A DNA stretch of 64,000 bases from Cordylochernes scorpioides (Eukaryota > Arthropoda > Arachnida > Pseudoscorpiones > Chernetidae). The notes below the pieces were generated by a model that saw nothing but the letters and a program-made list of their open reading frames with translations, did not search any database and was not told where the DNA came from. This document shows, piece by piece, positions 34,473 through 45,800 of this stretch; position 1 is the stretch's first letter; every line of letters begins with the position of its first letter. Position numbers and translations under genes: made by a program. The stretch covers positions 115,820,680-115,884,679 of the forward strand of contig CP092863.1 of NCBI GenBank assembly GCA_030710605.1, given 5' to 3'.

Positions 34473-36648
34473 ACTGGCTTGGAGGGCAACCTCGAGACAG
34501 AAGATCGGCCGGGTTCAACTGACTAGGAACGAACCTCCAATCGTTCAAATTGGTAGTGGCCTGTATTTCTCTGACTCGGTTTCTCACGAAAACTCTCCAC
34601 TCAATTTCTTTCTTTATCCAACTTAGCGCGGTAGTAGAGTCCGACCAAAGAGTTGTTTCACATTTTCTCTTCAAGGCAGCTTGGATTGCATTGGCTAGTC
34701 TAGCTCCTAGTACCATGGCCATTAATTCCAAGCGAGGGATCGTAATACTCTTCATAGGAGCTAATCTGACTTTGCTCCAAATCAAATTTAGAGTATTTTC
34801 TCGTCCCGTTTCGCTCCTTAAATAGGCTACAGCTCCATAGCCTATTTGACTAGCGTCACAAAAGATATGAACTTCTGTAGGGAAAATGAGATCATTCCAC
34901 ATATATCTCGGTATCTTTATTAACTCTATGAATTTTATTTGATCCAACCAGGTTCGAAATTCCTGGGCCATACTTTCGGGTAGAGGTGTATCCCAACCTA
35001 GTTTCAGACCCCATGATCGCTGCAGTAACAACTTTGGTGGCAAGAATACTGGAGCGCAAAATCCAAGTGGATCAAATATCCGCTGAACCATGGACAGTAC
35101 CAGCCTTTTCGTTAATTTGGGTTGAAGACTCAAATTGTCAGGGAGTTCGCATTTTAATGAGTCTTCCATTTTATTCCAAACAACACCCAATATTTTTGTA
35201 CAAGTCCCCTTTTCAGGGTTTTCCTCCAGAGAATATTCCCACTCTCGTAAGTCCATTTTAGCCCTGTCCATAATTTCAATTGCGGCCTTTTGAAATTCCT
35301 GCACTTCCTGCTTTGTTTCCAGCGATGTAATACAATTGTCCATGTAGAAGGATTGAGCTAAAATCTTTGCCCATTGAACAAGTGGGCCTCTTATTGATTG
35401 AAGATGGTATTCTATTACGGCGTTCAGCACAAAAGGACTGCAGTTTAAGCCAAATACAAGTCTCTTATGCCTGTAAGCTATTAGTTCTCTATCGCTCTCC
35501 TTTTCCCACCAAAGGAATCTAAGGTAGTTCCGTTCAGATTCTTCAATCGCCACCATCTGGAATGCTTTTCTTATATCTGCCGTGACTCCAAATTTATTTT
35601 CCCGAAATCTTATCATCATTTCAGGGATTCTTTCCAATAAATTCGGTCCCTTTTCTAAACATTGATTCAAAGATAGTCCATTATGGCCTAGACAAGAAGC
35701 ATCGAAAACCGGACGTATGGGCGTCATTTTAGATTCCATCTTGTACACAGGGCGGTGAGGTAAATAGTAGCCTCTTCTCTCGAGAGGATTTTCCTCGACT
35801 CTTTCAATGAGTCCTTCAGTCAGCCAGTCTCTAAAGATCTGACTATATTCGGTCAACTTATTCTGTGAGGTCATTTTCTTAGTGCTTATATCTAACCTTT
35901 TTATCGCTATGTCAAGATTGCTGGGGATTGACTCCTTTTCTACCTTCCAAGGTAGATCTACAGAATATCTCTGATCACTTTGTCTTTGAATTTTTGTTAT
36001 AAACTTTTCTTTTATTTCCTGATATCTGGTCTCTTTGGAGCAAGTTTCAACAGGATCCCTAATGCCTAGTACTTCTAGATCCCACAAATCCTTTAAATCG
36101 CATCGCGTTGTTAGCAGATTCAAAGTCTGCTGCACATTGTCATTGCTATCAATAATTGGCGAATTGCCCATTAGTGTCCAACCTAATTTCGTTTCCACCG
36201 CAGTTAAATCTGCTTCAACTTGAACTATTTTTCCTGTCAAAATCATACCTAGATAGTTAGCGCCAATCAATATGTCAATCTCTTGTCCTTTAAAATTGTC
36301 CTGAGACAATATTATGCCCTTAATCTTCAATTTTTCTAACCAGTCTCCTTGTGGCAAAGGTGGTATGGCGTCGCAAATTTTACGTTGATCCAGCGCCTCA
36401 ATATGGATCACATCTCTTTTATTACCTAAATTCTCTAATTCTAACATAAATTTACCGTGCTTTTCTTCACCAATCTTATTACCTCCAAAAAGACTTTTAG
36501 CTATAGTTATTTCGCCTTTTCTTTCTATTCCTATACTCCAGACTAACGACTGTTTGATATACGAAAACTGACTTCCACTGTCGAGGAGAATTCTAACCCT
36601 TCTAGAGGCATTTGGGCCTCCTAACAGTGCTACCGTGGTCATCAGCAA
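34423..36648 (-). CDS. BEL-2 Pol: protease, RT, RNase H
   Basis: 741 codons. Protease 'ILLDSGSQFSYI' (about residue 21); RT with 'FGLNCSPFVLNAV' and catalytic-site 'FYMDNC' (about 437); RNase H with 'HIFCDASQIGYGAVAYLR' (about 603) and 'LELMAMVLGARLA'. The frame stops in 'RMVEKT' after the conserved 'RWWEGP'. A second frame, 34472-34161, continues with a linker and then the polyprotein tail. Confidence 0.9.
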   Translation of the reverse strand: MLMTTVALLGGPNASRRVRILLDSGSQFSYIKQSLVWSIGIERKGEITIAKSLFGGNKIGEEKHGKFMLELENLGNKRDVIHIEALDQRKICDAIPPLPQGDWLEKLKIKGIILSQDNFKGQEIDILIGANYLGMILTGKIVQVEADLTAVETKLGWTLMGNSPIIDSNDNVQQTLNLLTTRCDLKDLWDLEVLGIRDPVETCSKETRYQEIKEKFITKIQRQSDQRYSVDLPWKVEKESIPSNLDIAIKRLDISTKKMTSQNKLTEYSQIFRDWLTEGLIERVEENPLERRGYYLPHRPVYKMESKMTPIRPVFDASCLGHNGLSLNQCLEKGPNLLERIPEMMIRFRENKFGVTADIRKAFQMVAIEESERNYLRFLWWEKESDRELIAYRHKRLVFGLNCSPFVLNAVIEYHLQSIRGPLVQWAKILAQSFYMDNCITSLETKQEVQEFQKAAIEIMDRAKMDLREWEYSLEENPEKGTCTKILGVVWNKMEDSLKCELPDNLSLQPKLTKRLVLSMVQRIFDPLGFCAPVFLPPKLLLQRSWGLKLGWDTPLPESMAQEFRTWLDQIKFIELIKIPRYMWNDLIFPTEVHIFCDASQIGYGAVAYLRSETGRENTLNLIWSKVRLAPMKSITIPRLELMAMVLGARLANAIQAALKRKCETTLWSDSTTALSWIKKEIEWRVFVRNRVREIQATTNLNDWRFVPSQLNPADLLSRGCPPSQFVQSRWWEGPRMVEKT

Positions 36649-36731
36649 GACCTGACCGGTGCAGGCTTGACTAGAAAGCGATGCAATGGGTTCAGGTGCA
36701 TTTTCCTTTAGATTTTCTCTTCCTGGTTTCG

Positions 36732-38027
36732 TTAACGGTTAGAAGAATTTCCTTCACATAAAACTTCTAAGTGGTTTCTCCCACAGTTTTTGCACTCCAA
36801 TTGTTCTCGGCACTGACTCTGTATGTGTCCCTTTCTTAAGCATTTGAAACATAGATGGGCACTACGTATTTTATCATTTCTCTCTCCCGGAGACATTTTC
36901 ATTATGGAGCGGCATTGATGACTCGCATGATTTGTTCTTTCACAAAAGAAGCATTTTATATTAGTTCGCCCTCCGAACAGACTATACACAGTGGCGGGTC
37001 TGAAATTGCTCCTTGTTCTGGTCCCATCATTGTAAGACCTTTTATAGGGTTCCTCCTGCTTAAAGCCTTTTCCCACAAATTTCAGCCGTTGAGCACTCCT
37101 TACTTCGGCTTTTAGAAAGTCCAATAATAACCTGAGCCTTTCTTGAGCTCCTCCAACCCCTTTATCTGACTCTTCCCGTTTTGCTAACTCCATACCATAA
37201 CCCGAAGAAGGATGCCTGTGCCATATTTTCAAAATATCCGAAGGTAATGAAGACTCGACAAGAGGGTATAAAAAAATACCCGACAACTGGGGATCAATGC
37301 CCAATGTCTCTAATGACCGGAGGTGACTGCTCAGTTCGTCGTACAGACTGCTTAAATTTCTATTTTCTTTCTTTACATTAGATATAACCGAATTCAATAG
37401 ACGTCTGACATATAGTTCTGTCAATATATTCGGGTCACCGAATCGCTCCTGTAGGGCTTGTACCGCCAAAACATAGTTGGCGCCTGTAACGGGATAGCTT
37501 GCTACAACACGATAGGCTTCTGAATTTGGTACAATTGCTTGACGCAAATATAAAAACCGATCGCTATCGGATAAATTCTTATTTTCGTGAATTTTCGAAA
37601 ACTGCGCCCACCAAGGCAACCAACATTCCAGAGAGCCATCATAGCTTTTTAGGGCTAACTCTGGTAATTTCACATTTATTACAGTGTCCTCGCTAGCAAT
37701 CGGGATTGTTTCTTCTTTATCGGGATTCCGTAATACACTGACTTTCTGTTGAATGTCAAACTTTTCCTCTTCATATTTATCGCACTCCAACGATTCCCTA
37801 TCAATACTTTCCTCTGTAATCCCTTCTTTCACTACCAATAAAGCCTGATATTTTTCGTTTAGATCTACAAGTTTCGTGTAATAAGACTCTAGTCTATTAA
37901 ACTTAGCATAAATATCATTCCTATCAATTTGAGACTTTTCAAATTCTCCATTTATTTCATTGATAATTCTAGTGAAAGTACCTCTTATGGCTTTTCTGCG
38001 CTTTTTAATTGCATCCATTTCCTCCAT
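36732..38027 (-). CDS. BEL-2 Gag
   Basis: 431 codons from ATG 38027. N-terminal coiled region; DUF1759-type central part ('YDGSLECWLPWWAQFSKIHE'); then 'CFFCERTNHASHQC', 'CFKCLRKGHIQSQC' and 'CKNCGRNHLEVLC', three Cys/His nucleocapsid knuckles. It ends at 36732, 84 bp before the Pol ORF start, in a frame different from Pol. Confidence 0.9.
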   Translation of the reverse strand: MEEMDAIKKRRKAIRGTFTRIINEINGEFEKSQIDRNDIYAKFNRLESYYTKLVDLNEKYQALLVVKEGITEESIDRESLECDKYEEEKFDIQQKVSVLRNPDKEETIPIASEDTVINVKLPELALKSYDGSLECWLPWWAQFSKIHENKNLSDSDRFLYLRQAIVPNSEAYRVVASYPVTGANYVLAVQALQERFGDPNILTELYVRRLLNSVISNVKKENRNLSSLYDELSSHLRSLETLGIDPQLSGIFLYPLVESSLPSDILKIWHRHPSSGYGMELAKREESDKGVGGAQERLRLLLDFLKAEVRSAQRLKFVGKGFKQEEPYKRSYNDGTRTRSNFRPATVYSLFGGRTNIKCFFCERTNHASHQCRSIMKMSPGERNDKIRSAHLCFKCLRKGHIQSQCREQLECKNCGRNHLEVLCEGNSSNR

Positions 38028-38063
38028 ATCTCCTTTAAATCGATCACGTCCGGCTCACCAAAA

Positions 38064-38873
38064 TGTTCGTGTTCGTTTAAAAAAAAAAAAAAATGGTGAT
38101 CGACTGAAAGGAAAACAATGGGGGAAATAAATGCACAGAAACACAGTATAATAAAAGGATTTATTTTATAGATTAAAAACAAAAGGGATAAAAAACTATT
38201 ACACTTATATATATATAGAATTATGGTTGTATTTAAAGATTAAAACAGAGCTGAAAAAAACTAGATAAAAAAGGTTAAGCAAAAAAAGTAAAGTAAAATT
38301 AAAGTAGTCTTAGGGAAGGAAGACAAAAATAAATGGCGGGGGGGGGGGGGGTGTCGAGCGTTTGTTTACACAGTACCTCGTGGCAGCACCGTCGCAGGCT
38401 TGGCTTGGCTTGGCTTGTCTTGTGCGATGTCCAATTGTCGCGACTCGTTGGTTGTCTAAGTGTCTTTTCCGCTCTCAAGCTGCTGCTTGAGGGATACTCC
38501 AATGCGTTCTCTCCGTCCACAAGACGCTGCTTGCAGGATAGCTTGACGTCTTTCCTTCCACAAGAAGCTGCTTGCAGGATAGCTTGACGTCTTTCCTTCC
38601 ACAAGACACTGCTTGCAGGATAGCTTTTAGACGTCTCTCCGTCTGGCAAGGGAACTCAACTTTCCCCTCCGCTTCTAACAAGGGAATCCTGCCAACTGAC
38701 CAAAAAAAGAATGTAACATGACGCTCCGTCGTCTCCGCCCACGCCGACCTTTGCCCTCGGTCGGTCCAAGCTGGGGCTATCTATAGATATAGATGTCTTG
38801 CTCGTTGTCTCCCTTCACCTAAGACCTTCATTCTATGTACAAAAGGTAAAGGATCTATAAAATAGTTTTAACA
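38064..38873 (-). repeat. BEL-2 5' LTR
   Basis: 810 bp, near-identical to the partner LTR including the internal tandem units. Confidence 0.9.
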
Positions 38874-38879
38874 ACTTAT

Positions 38880-39745
38880 ATTCTTGAACAAAAATTTTCA
38901 TACATGTACACAGAAATTTTTAAATTCTAAATTTTCTCCCTCACACAAACACCAATAAAAACGTTAATATATAGTTATTTTGGAAATATATTAGTCTATG
39001 GAAATGATTTTAAGATATAACACATCAAAATCATTACATAGTACATTACATAGTATCTTTGGATACTTAAGGCTCTAGGACCTTGGGTTACCTACATGTT
39101 AATTACAATTCTCAGGCAGAATCTCTTGCTGATTATATAAAATATATTTGGTAATTACCTTATTACATTGAGAATGAAGAACCCTTTTGAAAAAATCTTA
39201 TGACATATCATATCCAAATCACCTCTCTCGCTCCTCCCCCCCTTTAAAGAGGAAGGTGATATTTAAAAAAAAATGTTAGCTCGGTTCTGATTGTTTTTGT
39301 TCAAATACTCAAGGGGGTTCAAACTAGAAACTTCAAAATTATCATTTGCCCTTCTTTTGTAGTCCTAAACAATCATTACAAATTAATTTCAATTGCCTAC
39401 TCATAATTGGATCCAAGCCAAAATCGTGCATCATTGACATTCTGTTTATTTGAATACACCAAAGCATTTATTCAGAGCCGATAAGATCAACTTCTATAGA
39501 TTTTAAAAATATTTGTCTCTTTTTATTGTATGTGTGAGAGAAAAATCTTATTATTTATCAATATTTCAAAAAAATAGTTTTGTTCTTAGAAAATAAATTT
39601 GACTATTATCGTTTGGTATTTTTTAATTTCGTTCAAAAATCGCAGCCTTCCTTATAACGATATATTTATAAAATTCTCGTGATAATAAAATTAATAGAAT
39701 ATCATTTGTCTTACAATATATGCCAATAATCTTATTTTTTTAAAT
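38880..39745. other. Upstream region of delta-tubulin
   Basis: AT-rich, no repeat recognised. 'cctcccccccttt' at about 39234-39246 is a local pyrimidine tract. 'tttttttaaatag' at 39735-39747 looks like a splice acceptor just before the ATG, so an upstream non-coding exon is possible. Confidence 0.4.
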
Positions 39746-39748
39746 AGG

Positions 39749-39867
39749 ATGTCTATTATTACGGTACAAATAGGACAATGTGGTAATCAACTGGGACATA
39801 ACTTTTTTCAAAGGCTAGCAGAAGATAATTTAAATAAATCATCAAAGACAAATGAACAATTCCACAG
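39749..39867 (+). CDS. TUBD1: Delta-tubulin exon 1
   Basis: Starts ATG 39749; 'MSIITVQIGQCGNQLGHNFF' is the conserved tubulin N terminus with the nucleotide-contacting QCGNQ. Donor 'cacag|gtaatt', leaving two bases of an Arg codon. Confidence 0.93.
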
Positions 39868-42800
39868 GTAATTAAATAAATTTAATTTTCCCGTAGCGTA
39901 TATATTTATATAATTTCTAGGAAACATATGTTTATGGTCCCTCTTATTTACCGCTTCGTGCCAATTTGACAATTTTTAATATGTGGGGGCGAAAGGAAAG
40001 GGGGGAGAGGATAAGCAATGCAAAATATCTTCCTACCTCCTATATTAGCAAAATTGAATAGCTAATTAAATATTTATAATAACGAATATTTATTATATTA
40101 TTTTTTCATATATATTATTAAATATTATTTAAACTCCATTTTTTTTATTGTTGACATTTAAATATAATAATATATTTCTGCAAGCTTGATACCGTATTAT
40201 GATTCAGTAGAGATAAGAAAGAAAAGAAGAAATAATATAATAATAAATAAAAAGAGACACTTCCCATATATATCGGAGAAAATTTTCTTTTTCACTGTGG
40301 TGGTACATGGCTAAAAGTACACCTGGTACAAGCCAGGATATTCATGGTGGGTAGTTAAACAACCGCTTTTAATGTAAGTACATCACATTTCTACACATGT
40401 GGAAAGCAATTCAACTTTTGCACTTACAAGTGTCCCAGATCTCTTTTTGGTGGGGTTGGATTTTTCAAGAATCAGGGGTTATTGGAACATTTTTTTTTAA
40501 TTAGAAAAAAGTGCCCAATGTGGGATTTAATCCTGGATCATAGTGGTCAAAGACCAATGGTTTAGACTATGGATCCATCAATCCCCCTAAAATAAAATCT
40601 TATTTTTAAAACAGAGTGTATGACGTGGCAGATTTTTCAAGGAGTCTGACCTAAAGGAAGGTGTTCCGGAAGCCAGAGCTATCTTATTGGATACCGAACC
40701 TAAGGTAACCATCATGGTTTCATCATTATTTTAGTTATCAACATGTGAAAAATTAAGAAAAAATAAGAAAAAATCATCAGTTGTTGTTGATACAGTAGAA
40801 CCTCTCTGTAAAGGATATCTAGTTTCAGAGCCAAAGTGTCTTTTAGGGAGAAGTGTCCTCTTACCGGAGATGTTAAATAGTAAAAATGGTAATTTCGGGT
40901 ATGAAAACTGTCTTTTATAGAGAGGTGTCCTCTAGCGGGAGTGTCCTCTCATGGAGGTTCTACTGTACCAAAATAAAAAAAAAAGATATATCCTGATTGT
41001 TCATATGAGAATTTATATGGTGTATATATGGTAGCCTTGTAATGTTCAACCTGCAACCCCAAAACACATTATTGACTGTATTGACTCATCTATTGATGAG
41101 CTCTACTCTTCACCGGAAGACACCATCAAAAGTCTCAAACTTTACAGGCTTGATACCTTAATATGATTGAGTGGAGATAAGAAAGAAGAAGATATGGTAG
41201 CATGCCCAGAAGTCCAACCCCTCCTCTACGTGGCGGACAAGAGAAGCAGCACAAGTAAGGGACTGCCCTGTAGGGCGAACTACAGTGTCGTGAGCCCCAA
41301 GCTGCTATGGTAATTGTGAATAGGGAACTCTGAAATGTGGCTGACTAACGGGAAAATGGCACCCCCCTCATTCCATGGAGCAACAAAAACCACCACATAT
41401 ATATGGTAGAGCGCCATCTATTGGAACAAAAATTAACCAAATGTTGATTTAGGCTTATTCCTTAATATTTGGTCAAACCAATTTTTGATAAATCATTCCG
41501 AAACACATTTGTGGTTGGCTTCTCTTTGATATATCAAGAAAAGGAGTTGACTAAATATTCTGGAACAAGTCTAAATCAATGTTTAGTTGATTTTTGTTTC
41601 ACTAGATGGCATTCTGTCATCATTTGAGCAGTCAGGATATGTCTTTATTGTTTTAAAAAATAATCATCATATAGTAAAGCCATCTTCTGATCAGAGGTCC
41701 GTCTTTGCCGGTCCCAAGCCTGGATGAAAAAGGAAGAGGGGGAGCAGTAACAAGCTCGCTAAAAAACCTGGGCTCAGCTGGCCCGGCTGATAGTACCCTG
41801 TAAGGGCTCCTAATCCAGGAATACAGGATGGGCAGTGTTTGTACTCCATGTTAAGAGTGTCTGCACATGGCGTCTGTTCCTCATGTCAGAGGCAGCCATT
41901 TCTTTTGGAGCTAAGTCGGCCTGCTACTGAGAAGTGCTCCCAGTCTTAATGACAAAGGCAGACACATTCTACTTCACACAGTCATGATGGTTCTCAAACA
42001 AGCTTGATACCCTAATATGATTGAGTGGAGATAAGAAAGAAGAAGGTCAGTTATTATGTAACATCATTTTACTCTGTTTTGACAAAATCTCTATTTTCTA
42101 ATTCTAGACCAATCTATTAGAGTATTGAATCAAATTGGTCTCTTCCTTCATTCTTCAGAGTGTTTCCCACCTCCTGTATGGTCAATAGATGAAAGTGGTT
42201 ATTGAGCCTTTAACTCAAATTTATAAATAGATCATTCCTAGTATATATGATGTTCTCTTCACATATTATAGAATTAAAGAGAAAAAGTCCCAATTGTATA
42301 CACTCATGAATAAAACTTAAGGAAGTTGTACCTTTTAGCATGTATATCGGGATTCAGACAATAACTCTGAAGATACACTCATGGACAAAACTTAAGGAAG
42401 TTGTACCTTTTAGCATGTATATCGGGATTCAGACAATAACTCTGAAAGATACACTCGTGGACAAAACTTAAAGAAGTTGTACCTTTTAGCATGTATATCG
42501 GGATTCAGACAATAACTCTGAAAGATACTCTCATGGACAAAACTTAAAGAAGTTGTACCTTTTAGCATGCATATTGGAATTCAGATTATAACTCTGAAAG
42601 ATATTACAGTGACCTTTATTGAAGACACACGAGATAACCAGGTGTAAATAGCCTCTGTCTCTTTCAAAAAAAAATAAAATAAAATAAAATAAATGACCGG
42701 CGATATCAAAGACTTTCAACTTCCTTAAGGCCATTAGTATATTTCTCCCCCATCATCCACACGATTGGGTGAATTCTCCTCAATTATAAGAGATGGATCT

Positions 42801-45800
42801 GGAAGGAAAGGATGTTCTTGTAGACTTTGTAGAATAGATATATTTGCATCTTGTGTAAATACATCATTTACATATCTCCCCATGTTTCTATATTGGTGTG
42901 TTTTTTTATGTAAATATATTATGGCGAGGGTTCATCTCTTTCAGATATACATTCTAATCACCTTCTTTTTGGAGAACTTGTTCATTTTCTTAATAAAAAA
43001 AAAAAAAAAATGTGTAGTCATTAAAAGAAAAAAAATCAACTTAATAAAATCTTTTATAATTGATTCAGTACTTCTGTCTGATGATGGTAACAATGCTGTT
43101 ACCGAAACATCACACACTATTTTATTTGGATTTGGTCTCATATTACCTTGTGTTTCTTTCTAATCTATAATCCAAAATGTGTCTTATCATTGTGTTCTTC
43201 TTCTTTTATTTTTGTTGTCACTTGAGTTTAGTACACTGCTATTGTAAAAATCCAATAAGGATAAAGGACTGTGTGTGCCAGGTGGTGACCATGCAGCTAG
43301 CAAAAGGCAATGGATGGCTCTATTCAGCGGGTCGCTCCTCTATCCAGCGACAGGGTGCAGCCAACAACTGGGCCTGCGGGTATTACCGCTGCCAGACCCA
43401 GTGGAAAGAGAAAGTGCGAGAGCTGGTCAGAAAGGAAGTCGAGGATTGTGATTGGTTGGAAGGATTCTTTCCCCTGATGTCATTGGCTGGAGGAACAGGG
43501 AGTGGGTTGGGCTCCATGGTTACAGAGACCCTCCGGGAGGATTACCCTCGCACCCCCATCCTGAATCATGTAAGTTCCTGGGACCATCTCAACACATCTA
43601 TTTACACTAGAAATGAAAGTTATTTGAGTACAAGTGTTTCTTTTCATACAAATCAAACTTCTACTGTCCTGACTGTGATGAAAAAATATTGGGAGGGCTT
43701 GGATCATCAGTAGTAAAATACTTTTCATATTGAAGATAACTTTAAAAAGTATGAGAAGAGTTGAAATGAAGGAGGCACCAATGCCTTTAAGGTGGGGAAT
43801 CAATTAAATTGTTGTCAATTGTCTAAGGTGGGGATGCCTCTATTGCTGAAGACATTTGTACATATACAACTGTTTTTTTTTTTTTTGCTTATCCCTAGTA
43901 CACGTGGTACAGGCCATGATAATCATGGTGGGTAGAAGTAGGCGACTGCTTTTACTGTAGGCGCATCACATGTCTACACATGTGAAAAGCAGTTCGACTT
44001 TGTACTTACAAATTTGCCAGAGCCCTGTTTGGTTACTTGCACTCGCTGGTGGGGTTGGACTTTTGCAAGAATCGGGGACCATTGGAGCATTTTTTTTTTT
44101 AAACAGAAAAAAGTGTCCAATGCGGGATACGAACCCGGGTCGTAGTGGTCGAAAACCAATGGTTTAACCAGCCTTCCACCGACCCCCCCATATACAACTG
44201 TATATAAGGAATGAAAGTATTTAAACACAAATGTTTCTTTTTCACATAAAACAAATTTCTACTATCCTTACTGTGCTGAAAAAATATTGGGAGGGGGCTT
44301 GGCTCATCAGTGGTAAACCCTTCCAGTGGTTTCGCTAATTTAATCTACCAGACTGCTTCTCTTGGAGTTTTAATACTGTATTGGACAATTCTGCTTATAT
44401 ATGCTGCACTGAAGGGTGGAATCTCATAAATGGTATTCAGGCAAAACTATGAACATAAGCTTTTAGAACAGTAGAATTACATATAACATACTAGAATTTC
44501 AATCTACAGTTGAACTTTGTTATAACAACATCGGCTGATACATGGGAATTTTTCCCTAGGCGAGAGATCTATAAAATGAAAGGTCACCTCTCCCATCAAA
44601 ATAGGTTACAAAACTAAGCATCTCTGCAAACATCCAGGACTGATGAAGGCCCCATTTGTCCCAAACTATGGTCTCCAGGTTAGCCTTCAGAGTTTACCAA
44701 AGTTTTTAGGAGAAGTGCCTAAATAGTTTAAAATTTTCGGGGGGTCGGTGGAAGGCTGGTTAAACCGTTTGGTTTTCGACCACTACGACCTGGGTTCGAT
44801 TCCCGCATTGGACACTTTTTACTGTTAAAAAAAATGCTCCAATGGCCCCTGATTCTGGCAAAAGTCCAACCCCACCAGCAAGTGCAAGTAACCAAACGGG
44901 GCTCTGGCACATTTGTAAGTGCAAAGTCGAACTGCTTTTCACATGTGTAGACATGTGGTGCGCTTACAGTAAAAGCAGTCGCTAACTACCCACCATGATT
45001 ATCATGGCTTTGAGATAAGAAAGAAGAAGAAAATTTTCAATAGAAAGATGGTGCATTTATATATCGTGTAAATATAAACTCAGTTTGATTCTTCAGTGGA
45101 GGCATTCCTCCTCAATTATAAGAGTTCATCGAATCCTTTGACAGTTGTTTATTTGCCTTCTCTTCCAGTTTTTAATACTCAAAGCCAATTCTATTGACAC
45201 AAGTCTCTCCATTTCTTTTCCAGCTTTTGATCAAATATTTTATTTGGCAACACTAGACAAATGACCTGTCTTTGCGGTGGTATGCAAAAGAATAAACAGA
45301 ATATAAGAAAAGGAAGCATTAAAGCACGAATATTTATTTTAAACATAAAATAAACAGAATATGTAAATTAGTCCATTATCAAATTAATTTGCATATCCCA
45401 GAGTTGGAACTGTGACTCCTACTGATCTAACTCATTTTAAAGTTTTCATCTCAATGTAAATTTGAGTAAAATTAATCATTACTCCAAGGAAAAGGGAATT
45501 TTCTCTGTAGAGATATGATTAATGTTACTCAATATTGATGAAAGCAGAGAGAATTATCATAGATTTAACTATTTTTGTAGATATATTTATGATTATTTAA
45601 TTAAAAAGGCATATATTGTATCAAAAAATTATTTATTTTACCAATATTTCAGTTGGCTGAATGCCAACCTTTATACCTTATAACCTTGATAAAGGTTGGC
45701 GTTCAGCCAACTGAAATATTGGTAAAATAAATTATTTTTTGATCCAATATATACCTTTTTAATTAAAGATTTATTTATGGATTGCTCTATTTTAAAAATT

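Larger units (their letters stand above)
33186..38873 (-). mobile_element. BEL/Pao LTR retrotransposon lacking integrase (BEL-2)
   Basis: Direct LTRs at 33186-33992 (807 bp) and 38064-38873 (810 bp) differ mainly in homopolymer lengths. ACTTAT duplicates flank it (33180-33185 and 38874-38879). On the minus strand the order is LTR (38873-38064), primer-binding site TGGTGAGCCGGACGTG (about 38060-38045), Gag, protease, RT, RNase H, LTR. The integrase core is missing. Confidence 0.95.

Noticed and set aside
40616-40704. Delta-tubulin exon 2 starting at the upstream acceptor 'aaaacag' (40615)
   Set aside because: That start gives 90 bp and breaks the phase with exons 1 and 3. The acceptor at 40630-40631 gives 73 bp and an unbroken protein.
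42765-43163. 132-codon ORF before delta-tubulin exon 3 as an extra exon
   Set aside because: It runs through AT-rich sequence and a family A arm, and exons 2 and 3 already join in phase.
44738-44815. Functional tRNA gene
   Set aside because: The A/B-box head is always followed by the same SINE body, occurs in about ten diverged copies, and does not fold to a standard cloverleaf.
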